NCBI GenBank assembly: GCA_035550075.1
Contig: DASZQG010000060.1
Location: 1 to 39,296 of the forward strand
Reading direction: 5' to 3'
DNA: 39,296 nt
DNA from: AWTP1-13 sp035550075
GTDB lineage: Bacteria > Pseudomonadota > Alphaproteobacteria > Rhizobiales > Hyphomicrobiaceae
Below the pieces are notes generated by a model, which did no database searches, had not been told where the DNA came from, and was given only the letters and a program-made list of their open reading frames with translations. This document shows, in pieces, positions 25,407 through 33,283 of the stretch; positions within the stretch are counted from its first letter, which is position 1; the number at the start of each line of letters is the position of its first letter. Position numbers and translations under genes: made by a program.

Positions 25407-26072
25407 ATGCGCCGTTTGGGCAGCCTGATGCTGTACCTGGGCCTGCTTTTCGTTCCGGCGACGGCCGGCGCGGACGACCTTGGTCCGTTGCCACCCCCCA
25501 CCGGGCCGAAGGCTCCGCAGGTGATGCCGGTGAAGGAGGACGACGGCCTCTATCACCAGAGCTGGTTTGTCCTGTCGTTCCTCAACCTGAAGGACGACTT
25601 CAACGAGGCCAAGGCGAAAGGCAAGCGCTTCGCCGTGATCTTCGAGCAGCGAGGCTGTCCCTACTGCGCCAAGATGCACACCGAGATCCTGTCGCAGAAG
25701 TACATCAACGACTACGTCCGACAGAATTTTGATGTGGTTCAGCTCAACCTGTGGGGCGCGCGCGAGGTGACGGATTTCGACGGCACCGCGATGTCGGAGC
25801 GCGACCTAGCCGAACGCTGGGGCATCATCTTCACGCCCACCATCGTGTTCTTCAAGGACGACCTGACCGGTCTTGAAGGCAAATGGGGCCGCCCTCTCGA
25901 GGCGATCGAGCGCCTGCCCCTGAGCTACGGGCCGGACACGTTCTATGACCTGTTTGTCTGGGTGCGCCACAAGCTCTATCAGCGCGACAAGAACTTCCAG
26001 AGATTTCACATCTCGCGGATTTCCGAGCGCGACGCCTTGAGGGCACAGGCGGGAACCGGCAAGACCAACTGA
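25407..26072 (+). CDS. exported thioredoxin-like protein (SoxW type)
   Basis: About 221 residues from the ATG at 25407, chosen because GAGGAG at 25394-25399 precedes it by seven bases; the ATG at 25392 would add five residues. A signal peptide ends near ATAGADD (residue 22). The thioredoxin domain has a CPYC active site at Cys84-Cys87 (EQRGCPYCAKMH) and the cis-proline context FTPTIVFF. The long insert after the active site and the tail with many charged residues resemble the periplasmic SoxW/DsbE-like group. It would reduce protein disulfides in the periplasm, for example of a c-type cytochrome or sulfur-oxidation protein. No Sox or Ccm genes flank it. Confidence 0.85.
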   Translation: MRRLGSLMLYLGLLFVPATAGADDLGPLPPPTGPKAPQVMPVKEDDGLYHQSWFVLSFLNLKDDFNEAKAKGKRFAVIFEQRGCPYCAKMHTEILSQKYINDYVRQNFDVVQLNLWGAREVTDFDGTAMSERDLAERWGIIFTPTIVFFKDDLTGLEGKWGRPLEAIERLPLSYGPDTFYDLFVWVRHKLYQRDKNFQRFHISRISERDALRAQAGTGKTN

Positions 26073-26142
26073 TGGAACGCCCGCTCCTGCCGTCATTCGA
26101 GGCCTCAAAGACCTCATATACGATGCATGTGCGAGCCTGAAA

Positions 26143-26164
26143 CGGAGCGCGGACCCCCGCTCCG
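26143..26164. other. stem-loop upstream of exonuclease start
   Basis: CGGAGCG (26143-26149) pairs perfectly with CGCTCCG (26158-26164) around an 8-base loop. It lies between the thioredoxin-like gene and the exonuclease, ending nine bases before the latter's ATG. Without a T-run on the plus strand it is not a typical Rho-independent terminator; it may slow the ribosome or mark the 3' end of the upstream message. Confidence 0.35.
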
Positions 26165-26173
26165 AAACGCCGA

Positions 26174-27190
26174 ATGCAGTTGCCGCAAAAGTTTGAAAGC
26201 TGGCTGAGACGGGACGCCGCCGGGCTCTGTTGCGCGCCCGGAGGATTTCACATCGATCCCGTGCGCGCCGTGCCACGCGCGATCATTACCCATGGGCATT
26301 CCGACCACGCCCGCGCCGGCCACGGCGCCGTGCTCGCCACGCGGGAAACGATCGCAGTGATGAAGGCGCGCCTTGGACCGGATTGCGCCAGCACGTTTCA
26401 GGAGACGCGCTACGGCGAACCGATTGAGATGAACGGGGTAACCGTACGGCTCGCCCCTGCCGGGCACATCCTGGGCAGCGCACAGGTGGTGATGGATCAT
26501 GGCGGCCGTCGCGCGGTGGTCTCCGGCGACTACAAGCGACGCAGCGATCCGACCTGTGCACCCTTCGAGCTGGTGCGCTGCGACCTGTTCGTGACGGAAG
26601 CGACCTTCGGCCTTCCGGTATTCCGCCACGGGACGGACGACCACGAAATCGGTCGCCTGCTGACCTCGGTCAGGACCTTCGCCGACCGCACGCACCTGAT
26701 CGGGGTGTACGGGCTGGGCAAGGCGCAGCGCGTAATTGCCCTCCTGCGCGCCTTCGGCTACGAGCGCCCCATCTGGTTGCATGGCGCGCTCAAGTCCATG
26801 TGCGACCTCTATGCCGAGGCGGGCGTCGAACTTGGCCCGCTGGCGATGGTCGCGGATGCCGAGGGCAAGCTGCCGGGGGAGATCGTGCTCTGCCCGCCGT
26901 CCGCGCTGAAGGACCGCTGGACGCGCCGCCTGACGGAGCCGCTCACCGCGTTCGCCTCGGGCTGGATGCGCGTGCGGGCGCGTGCGCGCCAGCGCGGCGT
27001 GGAGTTGCCGCTGATCATTTCCGATCACTGCGACTGGCCCGAGCTGGTCCAAACCATAGCCGAGAGCGAAGCCGAGGAGGTGTGGGTCACGCACGGGCGC
27101 GAAGACGCGCTCGTGCATCAGATCGGGCTGATGGGCAAGCGCGGCCGCGCCCTCGCCCTTCTTGGCTACGAAGAGGAGGAGGGCGAATGA
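26174..27190 (+). CDS. ligase-associated DNA exonuclease (metallo-beta-lactamase/beta-CASP)
   Basis: A 338-residue metallo-beta-lactamase-fold nuclease. The zinc motif HGHSDHA holds His40, His42, Asp44 and His45; GHILGSAQ (about 97-104) supplies another histidine, SGDYKRR the bridging aspartate, and ISDHCDW the C-terminal histidine of beta-CASP nucleases. This family occurs with an ATP-dependent ligase, an Lhr-type helicase and a phosphoesterase in a DNA repair module. Its TGA overlaps the ATG of the ligase (ATGA), so the pair is co-translated. The start is not backed by a strong ribosome binding site, but the N-terminus MQLPQKFESWLRRDAAGLCC fits the family. Confidence 0.9.
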   Translation: MQLPQKFESWLRRDAAGLCCAPGGFHIDPVRAVPRAIITHGHSDHARAGHGAVLATRETIAVMKARLGPDCASTFQETRYGEPIEMNGVTVRLAPAGHILGSAQVVMDHGGRRAVVSGDYKRRSDPTCAPFELVRCDLFVTEATFGLPVFRHGTDDHEIGRLLTSVRTFADRTHLIGVYGLGKAQRVIALLRAFGYERPIWLHGALKSMCDLYAEAGVELGPLAMVADAEGKLPGEIVLCPPSALKDRWTRRLTEPLTAFASGWMRVRARARQRGVELPLIISDHCDWPELVQTIAESEAEEVWVTHGREDALVHQIGLMGKRGRALALLGYEEEEGE

Positions 27191-28770
27191 AGCCTTTCGC
27201 CGACCTCCTCGACCGACTGTCCTACACGCCGAGCCGCAATGCGAAGCTGCGGCTCATGCAGGAGTATTTCCGCACCACGCCCGATCCCGACCGCGGATGG
27301 GGCCTCGCGGCCCTGACCGACGGGCTGCCGTTCAGCTTCCCGTTGCGGCGTACGCTTGGAGAGATGGTGGCGCGCCGGGTCGACCCCGTGCTGTTCTCGC
27401 TGTCGCGCGACTATGTCGGCGATACCGCCGAGGCAATTGCGCTGACCTGGCCCGATCCGGAGCAAGCTTCCGCGGCGCCGCGCCTTTCCGAGATCGTCTC
27501 CGAGCTTGCCCTGGTGGACCGTAACGCGCTTGCCGACCTGCTGGGGACGTGGCTGGACAAGCTGGATGCTACGGAACGCTGGGCCCTGCTCAAGCTGCTG
27601 ACCGGGGCGCTGCGTGTCGGCGTGTCCGCGCGGCTGGCAAAAACCGCGGCGGCGGCCATGGCCGGCTTCGAGGTGGAGCAGGTGGAGGAGGTCTGGCACG
27701 GCCTTGCGCCGCCCTACGAGCCCCTGTTTGCCTGGATCGAGGGACGGGCGCCGAAGCCCGACATCACCGATGCACCGGTGTTCAGGCCGATGATGCTGTC
27801 GCATGCGCTGGAAGACCCTGACTGGGCAGCGCTCGATCTCAGTCAGTTCGCCGCCGAATGGAAATGGGACGGCATTCGCGTGCAAATCGCTGCCAAGGGC
27901 GGAGAGACGTTCCTCTATTCACGCACCGGCGACGCGATCCAGCGCAGCTTCCCCGACGTGGTCGACAATTTTCGGTTCGACGCGGTGCTCGACGGCGAGT
28001 TGCTGGTCATGCAAGAGGGGCAGGTCGCCTCCTTCAACGATCTGCAGCAGCGCCTCAACCGCAAGAGCGTCTCCAGGCGCCAGATGGAGAAATTTCCCGC
28101 GCACATCCGCCTCTATGACGCTCTCATGATCGAGCACGAAGACCTGCGCCCGCGCCCGTTCGTCGAGCGCCGTGCCGCGCTCGAGCGGTGGCACGCACGC
28201 GTGAGGCCGCCGCGCACCGATCTGTCGTCGCTGATCGAGGTCGCCTCCAAGGATGAATTGCAGAGACTTTGGGCGTCGACGCGCGAAACCGGCATCGAAG
28301 GCATCATGCTGAAGCGGCGCGATGGCCCCTACATCGGGGGCCGCCCCAAGGGCGAGTGGTACAAGTGGAAGCGCGCGCCGCTGATGCTCGATTGTGTGCT
28401 GATGTACGCCCAGCGCGGCTCGGGCAAGCGATCCTCGTACTATTCCGACTACACGTTCGGCGCCTGGCGCGACGTTCCGGGTGGTTCGCGGGAGCTCGTG
28501 CCGGTCGGCAAGGCCTACTTCGGGTTCACCGACGCCGAGCTGCTCGAAATCGACCGCTGGGTGCGCCACAACACGGTCGAGAGCTTCGGGCCCGTGCGCG
28601 CCGTCGCGCCCGGCCTGGTGCTGGAAGTGGCGTTTGACGCGGTGCAGAAATCGACGCGGCACAAGTCGGGCGTGGCGATGCGCTTTCCGCGCGTGCATCG
28701 CATCCGCTGGGACAAGCCGGCGGCCGAGGCAGACCGGCTGGAAAGCCTGATCGCGATGATTGAAGGCTGA
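27187..28770 (+). CDS. cisplatin-type ATP-dependent DNA ligase of the exonuclease/Lhr module
   Basis: A 527-residue ligase. An N-terminal DNA-binding helical domain fills about 1-195 (MKPFADLLDRLSYTPSRNAK). The nucleotidyltransferase domain has the AMP-accepting lysine Lys226 in EWKWDGIRVQ, motif III LDGELLV, and motif V around KWKRAPLMLD; an OB-fold domain follows. This is the ligase type found next to the exonuclease gene, with which it overlaps by four bases. The open frame extends leftwards to 26800, but that part lies inside the exonuclease gene in another frame. The usual following helicase gene is missing; the next gene is convergent with eight bases between. Confidence 0.92.
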   Translation: MKPFADLLDRLSYTPSRNAKLRLMQEYFRTTPDPDRGWGLAALTDGLPFSFPLRRTLGEMVARRVDPVLFSLSRDYVGDTAEAIALTWPDPEQASAAPRLSEIVSELALVDRNALADLLGTWLDKLDATERWALLKLLTGALRVGVSARLAKTAAAAMAGFEVEQVEEVWHGLAPPYEPLFAWIEGRAPKPDITDAPVFRPMMLSHALEDPDWAALDLSQFAAEWKWDGIRVQIAAKGGETFLYSRTGDAIQRSFPDVVDNFRFDAVLDGELLVMQEGQVASFNDLQQRLNRKSVSRRQMEKFPAHIRLYDALMIEHEDLRPRPFVERRAALERWHARVRPPRTDLSSLIEVASKDELQRLWASTRETGIEGIMLKRRDGPYIGGRPKGEWYKWKRAPLMLDCVLMYAQRGSGKRSSYYSDYTFGAWRDVPGGSRELVPVGKAYFGFTDAELLEIDRWVRHNTVESFGPVRAVAPGLVLEVAFDAVQKSTRHKSGVAMRFPRVHRIRWDKPAAEADRLESLIAMIEG

Positions 28771-28778
28771 GCGGGCGA

Positions 28779-29807
28779 TCAGAAGCCGGCTTTGGCCGAG
28801 TTCTCATTCGCCTGCCGGCGCCCGCCGTGCACCAGCTCGCCCGGGCGGTCTTCCTCGTCCGGCTTGGTTGTCGCCTTGCTCAGCACCGAGAGATAGCCCG
28901 GCGCGATCTCCATATCGCCACCGTGCGGCCCCGCGGCGAGGATGCGGTGCAGCTTGGGCAGGTTGTAGCAAGGGATGTAGTAGAAGAGGTGGTGCTCCAG
29001 GTGGTAGTTGACGAAGTAGGGCGCCACCAATGCCCGCTCGATCCAGTTTGCCAGCGTGGTGCGCGTGTTGCGCAGGGGGTCATCGGCGTCGCCGACCACC
29101 GCATGCTCGGCGATATTGCGGATGCGGGTGACGACCATGAACCACGTCAGCAGGGGCAGCAGCCATAGCAGAGGATAGGCCCACCAGACGCCGGCCAGGG
29201 CAAAGAGCAGAAAGAGGATCCCGTTCGCGATCAGTTGCGGCCCAAGACGCGACCAGAAGTGCCGCAGGCGCTGCGGCAAGGGCCAGCCGGGGTCGCCCAG
29301 CGCCAGGAGCATCTGCGCTTTCCGCTGCTCGAACCCGGTTTGCCCGCTGATGTCGCGCCAGAACTTCCGCCGGTAGCTGGCCTTGGTGATCGGAAACGGC
29401 CGCGACAGGATCAGGTCGGGATCATCGTCCTGCTGGGTGCGGGCGTGGTGCTGCAGGTGATAGTGGCGGTACGTGCGAGTCTCGGCCCCGATCGGATAGG
29501 CGCACAACCACTGGCTGAGCCCAAGATTGAGCGCCTGGTTGGCGGAGAGACAGCCGTGCGCGCCCTCGTGCATCAGGATGGCAAGACCAAGCTGGCGCGA
29601 GCCGATGAGCACGACGGCAATCAGGTAGGTGAGCGGATTGGGCCACCAGGCGACAAGCGCGATGGACGCGATGATCACCGCCCAGGCGTGGCCGATCATC
29701 CAAAGGCTGCGCGGAAGAGAACGCGACCGCAATGCGGCGAGCTGGTCCGGCGTGATCAGCTCACGCGCGGCGATACGGCGCGGCATGGCTTGGAAGGTGG
29801 AGGCCAC
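28779..29807 (-). CDS. fatty acid desaturase family protein
   Basis: About 342 residues, membrane-bound di-iron enzyme. The three histidine boxes are H80EGAH, H115YHLQHH and H269LEHH, with a further histidine in NIAEHA (235), matching the acyl-lipid/acyl-CoA desaturase and carotene-hydroxylase superfamily. Hydrophobic segments at about 38-75 and 188-228 give the usual two membrane hairpins. I chose the GTG at 29807, preceded by AGGAG and GAGGGG; the ATG at 29786 is the alternative, and a longer frame to 30128 is unlikely. It would introduce a double bond or hydroxyl into a lipid. It is divergent from the iron-uptake genes and shares their control region. Confidence 0.87.
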   Translation of the reverse strand: MASTFQAMPRRIAARELITPDQLAALRSRSLPRSLWMIGHAWAVIIASIALVAWWPNPLTYLIAVVLIGSRQLGLAILMHEGAHGCLSANQALNLGLSQWLCAYPIGAETRTYRHYHLQHHARTQQDDDPDLILSRPFPITKASYRRKFWRDISGQTGFEQRKAQMLLALGDPGWPLPQRLRHFWSRLGPQLIANGILFLLFALAGVWWAYPLLWLLPLLTWFMVVTRIRNIAEHAVVGDADDPLRNTRTTLANWIERALVAPYFVNYHLEHHLFYYIPCYNLPKLHRILAAGPHGGDMEIAPGYLSVLSKATTKPDEEDRPGELVHGGRRQANENSAKAGF

Positions 29808-29895
29808 GACCGCCCCTCTCTCCTTTTGGCGCCTGTTTCCGCCTGTTTCTAGGATCAACCCCGCCGCCGGGCAAGCGCTGGACGCACGTGCCATG

Positions 29896-29912
29896 TTTGG
29901 AACGATTCTATA
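29896..29912. promoter_or_regulatory. candidate Irr box (iron control element)
   Basis: TTTGGAACGATTCTATA is a 7-3-7 near-dyad around CGA. It agrees at 12 of 14 arm positions with the Irr box as I recall it for rhizobia (TTTAGAA-N3-TTCTAAA). It lies 16 bases upstream of a possible -35 for the cupredoxin-FTR1 operon, a place where Irr could activate under low iron, and it also faces the desaturase promoter. Confidence 0.45.
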
Positions 29913-29927
29913 AAGAGAATTGGATAG

Positions 29928-29956
29928 TTGACTCCTCCAGGCAACTTTTCTTACGC
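29928..29956 (+). promoter_or_regulatory. possible promoter of cupredoxin-FTR1 operon
   Basis: TTGACT (29928-29933) and TTACGC (29951-29956) are separated by 17 bases, a good -35 and a weak -10. The weak -10 fits a promoter needing an activator. The start codon of the cupredoxin gene is about 67 bases further on. Confidence 0.35.
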
Positions 29957-30022
29957 GTAGTTTCGCGAGCCGCCGGCCCCGGCCGGAGACGATGCTCGTC
30001 ACTGCAGGTTCAGGAGCCCCCG

Positions 30023-30373
30023 ATGCCGAATTTCCGTTCCCTGGTTCGCCTCTTCGCCGCCGCCGGCGCCGCGATCTGGCTGCTGGGAGCTTCGATGCCC
30101 TCGGCGAATGCACAAGAGAGCTACACACTGACGATCCACGACGACCGTTTCGAGCCGGCGTCGCTGGACGTGAAGGCCGGCACGAAGTTCAAGCTGGTGG
30201 TGAAAAACGCGCGCAAAGTCGCTGCCGAGTTCGAGAGCCACGACATCAACCGCGAAAAGGTGATTCCCGCCGGGCGGAGTGTCACCATCAACGTCGGGCC
30301 GCTGAAGGCGGGTTCCTACGCCATCTTCGACGACTTTCACAAGTCGACGAAGGGGCACATCGTCGCCAAGTAG
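30023..30373 (+). CDS. periplasmic cupredoxin-domain protein (FtrB-like) of iron uptake system
   Basis: A 116-residue exported protein. A signal peptide covers about 1-30 (ending SANAQES), followed by one cupredoxin beta-barrel with the segment FESHDINREKVIPAGRS and the closing strand YAIFDDFHKSTKGH, recognisable from cupredoxins linked to FTR1 permeases (EfeO N-domain, FtrB of Bordetella and Brucella). CAGGAG at 30011-30016 supports the ATG at 30023. Such proteins are thought to bind copper and oxidise ferrous iron for the permease. The permease gene begins 33 bases after its stop, so both are one operon. Confidence 0.85.
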   Translation: MPNFRSLVRLFAAAGAAIWLLGASMPSANAQESYTLTIHDDRFEPASLDVKAGTKFKLVVKNARKVAAEFESHDINREKVIPAGRSVTINVGPLKAGSYAIFDDFHKSTKGHIVAK

Positions 30374-30406
30374 GAAGCGCTGGGACGCAGGCATCGGACA
30401 ATCCAC

Positions 30407-31222
30407 ATGCTGGCAACGGCCGTCATCGTGTTCCGCGAAACGCTGGAAGCTGCCCTGGTGGTCAGCATCATCATGGCCGCGAGCTACGGCGTAGTGCACC
30501 GGGGATTGTGGGTCTGGTCAGGCGTGGCGGCGGGCGCGCTGGGAGCGTGCGTGGTTGCCCTTTTTGCCGGTGCGATCACGACGGCGGTGGAGGGCATCGG
30601 CCAGGAATTGCTCAATGCAAGCATCCTGATCCTGGCCGTACTGATGCTCGGATGGCACAGCGTCTGGATGGCGCACCACGGGCGCGAACTCGCGCGCGAG
30701 ATGGGGGAGGTCGGCCACGCCGTCGCTGCCGGCCACCAGCCGCTCTATGCGCTTGCCATCGCAGCCGGCATGGCGCTGCTGCGCGAAGGGTCGGAAACCG
30801 TGCTGTTCCTGTACGGAATTGCCTCCAGCGGAGATGGCGGGCTGATGCATCTCCTGGTCGGGGGCCTTCTCGGCGGTGCGGCGGGCGTCATTTTCGGCCT
30901 GCTGCTCTATCGTGGCCTGCTGATCATCCCGATGCGCCACCTGTTCGCGGTCACCAACGTCATGATCCTGCTGCTGACGGCAGGATTGGCGGCGCAGGCC
31001 GCAGGCTTCCTGGTGCAGGCGGACCTGATCCCGTCGCTGGGAGGGCCGGTCTGGGATACCTCCCATGTCCTGAGCGAGGACAGCCTTGTCGGCAAGGTGC
31101 TGCACAGCCTGATTGGCTACCAGTCGCGGCCTGAGGGCATCCAGGTGCTCTGCTATGCCATCGTCCTGAGCACCCTAACCCTGCTGACCTTCCTGACGGG
31201 TTCCAGGACCAAGACGCGCTGA
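30407..31222 (+). CDS. FTR1 family high-affinity iron permease
   Basis: A 271-residue membrane protein with about seven helices. Both REXXE-type iron motifs are present: R10ETLE14 in helix 1 and R126EGSE130 in helix 4, each required in the FTR1/EfeU/FtrC family for moving ferric iron. It follows the cupredoxin gene by 33 bases. The remaining partners known from other systems (P19/FtrA, the FtrD ferredoxin, or EfeO/EfeB) are absent; the next gene is on the other strand. It probably imports iron oxidised by the cupredoxin. Confidence 0.92.
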   Translation: MLATAVIVFRETLEAALVVSIIMAASYGVVHRGLWVWSGVAAGALGACVVALFAGAITTAVEGIGQELLNASILILAVLMLGWHSVWMAHHGRELAREMGEVGHAVAAGHQPLYALAIAAGMALLREGSETVLFLYGIASSGDGGLMHLLVGGLLGGAAGVIFGLLLYRGLLIIPMRHLFAVTNVMILLLTAGLAAQAAGFLVQADLIPSLGGPVWDTSHVLSEDSLVGKVLHSLIGYQSRPEGIQVLCYAIVLSTLTLLTFLTGSRTKTR

Positions 31223-31234
31223 CGCGCCGGCGTA

Positions 31235-32314
31235 TCAATATTGCTCCTTAAGCAACGGGAAGGCGCTGTCGAGACCGAGGCGCCCCAGCGGCTCCACGGC
31301 CTCCACGAACTTTCCCTCTTTCAGCTCGGCGAACGACCGCACGCCCAGCAGGCCCAGGCAGCGCGTCACCTCGTCCCGCAGCAGCTCCAGCATGCGCACG
31401 ACGCCCGCCTCGCCGCCCGCGGCCAGCGCAATCCCCTGCAGGCGACCGAGACCCACCGCATTGGCGCCGAGGGCCATCGCCTTGACGATGTCGGTGCCGC
31501 GCATGAATCCGCCATCGACGATGATCTCGGCGCGGCCGGCGACAGCGGCCACCACCTCGGGCAGCACCGCGATGGCGCCCTTGCCGTGATCGAGCTGCCG
31601 GCCACCGTGGTTGGAGACATAGATCGCTTCCACACCGTGCTCGACCGCCATGCGCGCGTCCTCGGCCGTGGCAATGCCTTTCAGGATGAAGGGAATCCTG
31701 AATTTGGCGCGCAGCCGCTTCAGGTCGGCCCAGGCAAAGCGCGCCTGGAACTGGTCGGCCGGCGCGGACCGGCGCGAGGTCGTCAGATAGCGCTTCGCAA
31801 GATCCCGTTCGCGGCGGCCGTAGTGATCGAGATCGACGGTGAAGCACAGTGCGATGTAGCGGCTGGCCTCGGCACGCGCGAGATAGTCGTCGACCCAGGC
31901 GGCATCCCCCCGCACATAGAGCTGGAAGATTTTGGGGTGGTCGTTGCAGGCGGCGACCGCCTCGAGGCCCGGTGCGCACGCCGAGCTCAGCATATGAATG
32001 GCGCCGAAACGGGCCGCAGCACGCGTTGGCACCTCACCGCCGCCGGCGACGATATCCTGCAGCGAACCGATCGGCGCCAGCACGACCGGCAGTTGCAGCT
32101 TCTGCCCCAGCAGCGTGCCGCCGGTGTCGACGTGCTCGACGTCGCGCAGGACACGCGGGCGGAACGCGAGGGAGTCCAACGCCACGCGGTTGCGCAGATA
32201 GGTCGTCTCCGTCTCGCTGCCGCCCATCAGGTAATCCCAGGTGCCACGCGATAAATTGCGCTTCGCGGGGGCAACGAATTCGTGCAATACCGCGTACTCC
32301 AGGTCTTCTCGCAT
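31235..32314 (-). CDS. FMN-dependent alpha-hydroxy-acid oxidising protein
   Basis: A 359-residue TIM-barrel flavoenzyme of the lactate dehydrogenase/oxidase, glycolate oxidase and mandelate dehydrogenase family. Visible active-site residues are Tyr133 (QLYV), Lys212 (FILKGI), the catalytic base His236 and Arg239 (SNHGGRQLD); phosphate binding is by DGGFMRGTD and GLGRLQG. The N-terminal helix WDYLMGGSE corresponds to the substrate-tyrosine region (Tyr28). It lacks the cytochrome b2 heme domain and any membrane-anchoring loop clear enough to call. It is divergent from the oxaloacetate-decarboxylase-like gene by 87 bases. The natural hydroxy acid is unknown. Confidence 0.88.
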   Translation of the reverse strand: MREDLEYAVLHEFVAPAKRNLSRGTWDYLMGGSETETTYLRNRVALDSLAFRPRVLRDVEHVDTGGTLLGQKLQLPVVLAPIGSLQDIVAGGGEVPTRAAARFGAIHMLSSACAPGLEAVAACNDHPKIFQLYVRGDAAWVDDYLARAEASRYIALCFTVDLDHYGRRERDLAKRYLTTSRRSAPADQFQARFAWADLKRLRAKFRIPFILKGIATAEDARMAVEHGVEAIYVSNHGGRQLDHGKGAIAVLPEVVAAVAGRAEIIVDGGFMRGTDIVKAMALGANAVGLGRLQGIALAAGGEAGVVRMLELLRDEVTRCLGLLGVRSFAELKEGKFVEAVEPLGRLGLDSAFPLLKEQY

Positions 32315-32315
32315 G

Positions 32316-32363
32316 CTTCAACCTCGTGCCCTGCATCCCGTCCCGAGATGGGAGGGGTTGAAG
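32316..32363. promoter_or_regulatory. inverted repeat in divergent control region
   Basis: CTTCAACC (32316-32323) and GGTTGAAG (32356-32363) are perfect 8-bp arms separated by 32 bases, filling the short space between two divergent genes. The inner part also contains CATC ... GATG. It may be an operator shared by both genes; no regulator lies next to it. Confidence 0.3.
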
Positions 32364-32401
32364 GAAAACGGGCTCAACGTCAAGAAACACGGGAGGCGCA
32401 C

Positions 32402-33274
32402 ATGCCATCGCGCTGGAGCGGACGCCGGGAACGGTTTCGGGCCATCATCGCCGGAAGCCGATGCTACCACCCGGCCTCCGTGTTCGACCCCTTGTCGGCC
32501 CGCATCGCCGAGGACCTCGGCTTTGAAATGGGCATGCTGGCCGGGTCCACCGCCTCGCTGGCCATCCTCGGCGCGCCCGACATCATCGTGATCACGCTCA
32601 CCGAGTTTGCCGAGCAGGCGCACAGGATTTCGCGGGCCGCCGACCTGCCGCTGCTGGTGGATGCCGATCATGGCTACGGCAACGCGCTGAACGTCATGAG
32701 GACGGTGGAGGAGCTGGAGACGGCCGGGGTCGCTGCCCTGTCGATCGAGGACACGCTGCTGCCCCGCGCCTATGGCCCCTCCGACGCAGCGCAGCTTCTG
32801 TCGGTCGAGGAAGGCGCCGGCAAGATGCGGGCCGCGCTCGAAGCCCGGCGCGACCCGGATCTCGTGATCGCCGGCCGCACAAGCGCGATCGAGATCAGCG
32901 GGCTCGAAGACACCATCGCGCGCTGCCGCGCCTATGAAGCCTGCGGGGTAGACGCTCTGTTCCTGGTCGGCGTCAAGACCCGCGAGCAACTCGCCGCCAT
33001 ATCGGCCGCCACCAAGACTCCGCTGATCCTGGGCAACGTCGGCGCCGAGCTGATGGACCTTGGGTATCTCGCGGGTCAGCGCGTTCGCGTCTGCCTGCAG
33101 GGGCACCAGCCAATCCAGGCCGCCGTCAGGGCCATCCAGGATACGATGTCGGCGCTGCGCAACGGTACGCCGCCGAAGGAGCTTGCCGGCATCGCCTCGG
33201 CGGAGGTGATGGCCAAGCTCACGCGCGCGGACCGCTACAAGGGGTGGAAAAGCTTCCTCGGCGCCAAGAGCTGA
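32402..33274 (+). CDS. isocitrate lyase/PEP mutase superfamily protein, oxaloacetate-decarboxylase-like
   Basis: A 290-residue (beta/alpha)8 enzyme very like Pseudomonas PA4872 as I remember it, an Mg-dependent oxaloacetate decarboxylase. Shared segments are SRCYHPASVFDPLSARIA (from 19), the metal site DADHGYGNALNVMRTVEELE (from 87) and SIEDTLLPR (from 114). The KKCGH loop of isocitrate and methylisocitrate lyases is missing, as expected for the decarboxylase. GGGAGG at 32391-32396 supports the ATG. It would convert oxaloacetate to pyruvate and CO2. It is convergent with the phosphomannomutase gene, with nine bases between. Confidence 0.87.
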   Translation: MPSRWSGRRERFRAIIAGSRCYHPASVFDPLSARIAEDLGFEMGMLAGSTASLAILGAPDIIVITLTEFAEQAHRISRAADLPLLVDADHGYGNALNVMRTVEELETAGVAALSIEDTLLPRAYGPSDAAQLLSVEEGAGKMRAALEARRDPDLVIAGRTSAIEISGLEDTIARCRAYEACGVDALFLVGVKTREQLAAISAATKTPLILGNVGAELMDLGYLAGQRVRVCLQGHQPIQAAVRAIQDTMSALRNGTPPKELAGIASAEVMAKLTRADRYKGWKSFLGAKS

Positions 33275-33283
33275 ACCGGTCCG

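Noticed and set aside
26800..27186. Extension of the DNA ligase frame to the left
   Set aside because: It is an out-of-frame reading of the exonuclease gene; the ligase start at 27187 overlaps the exonuclease stop.
31241..31255. TTGCT-CCTTA-AGCAA as a terminator between convergent genes
   Set aside because: The 5-bp stem lies within the last codons of the flavoenzyme gene and has no T-run.
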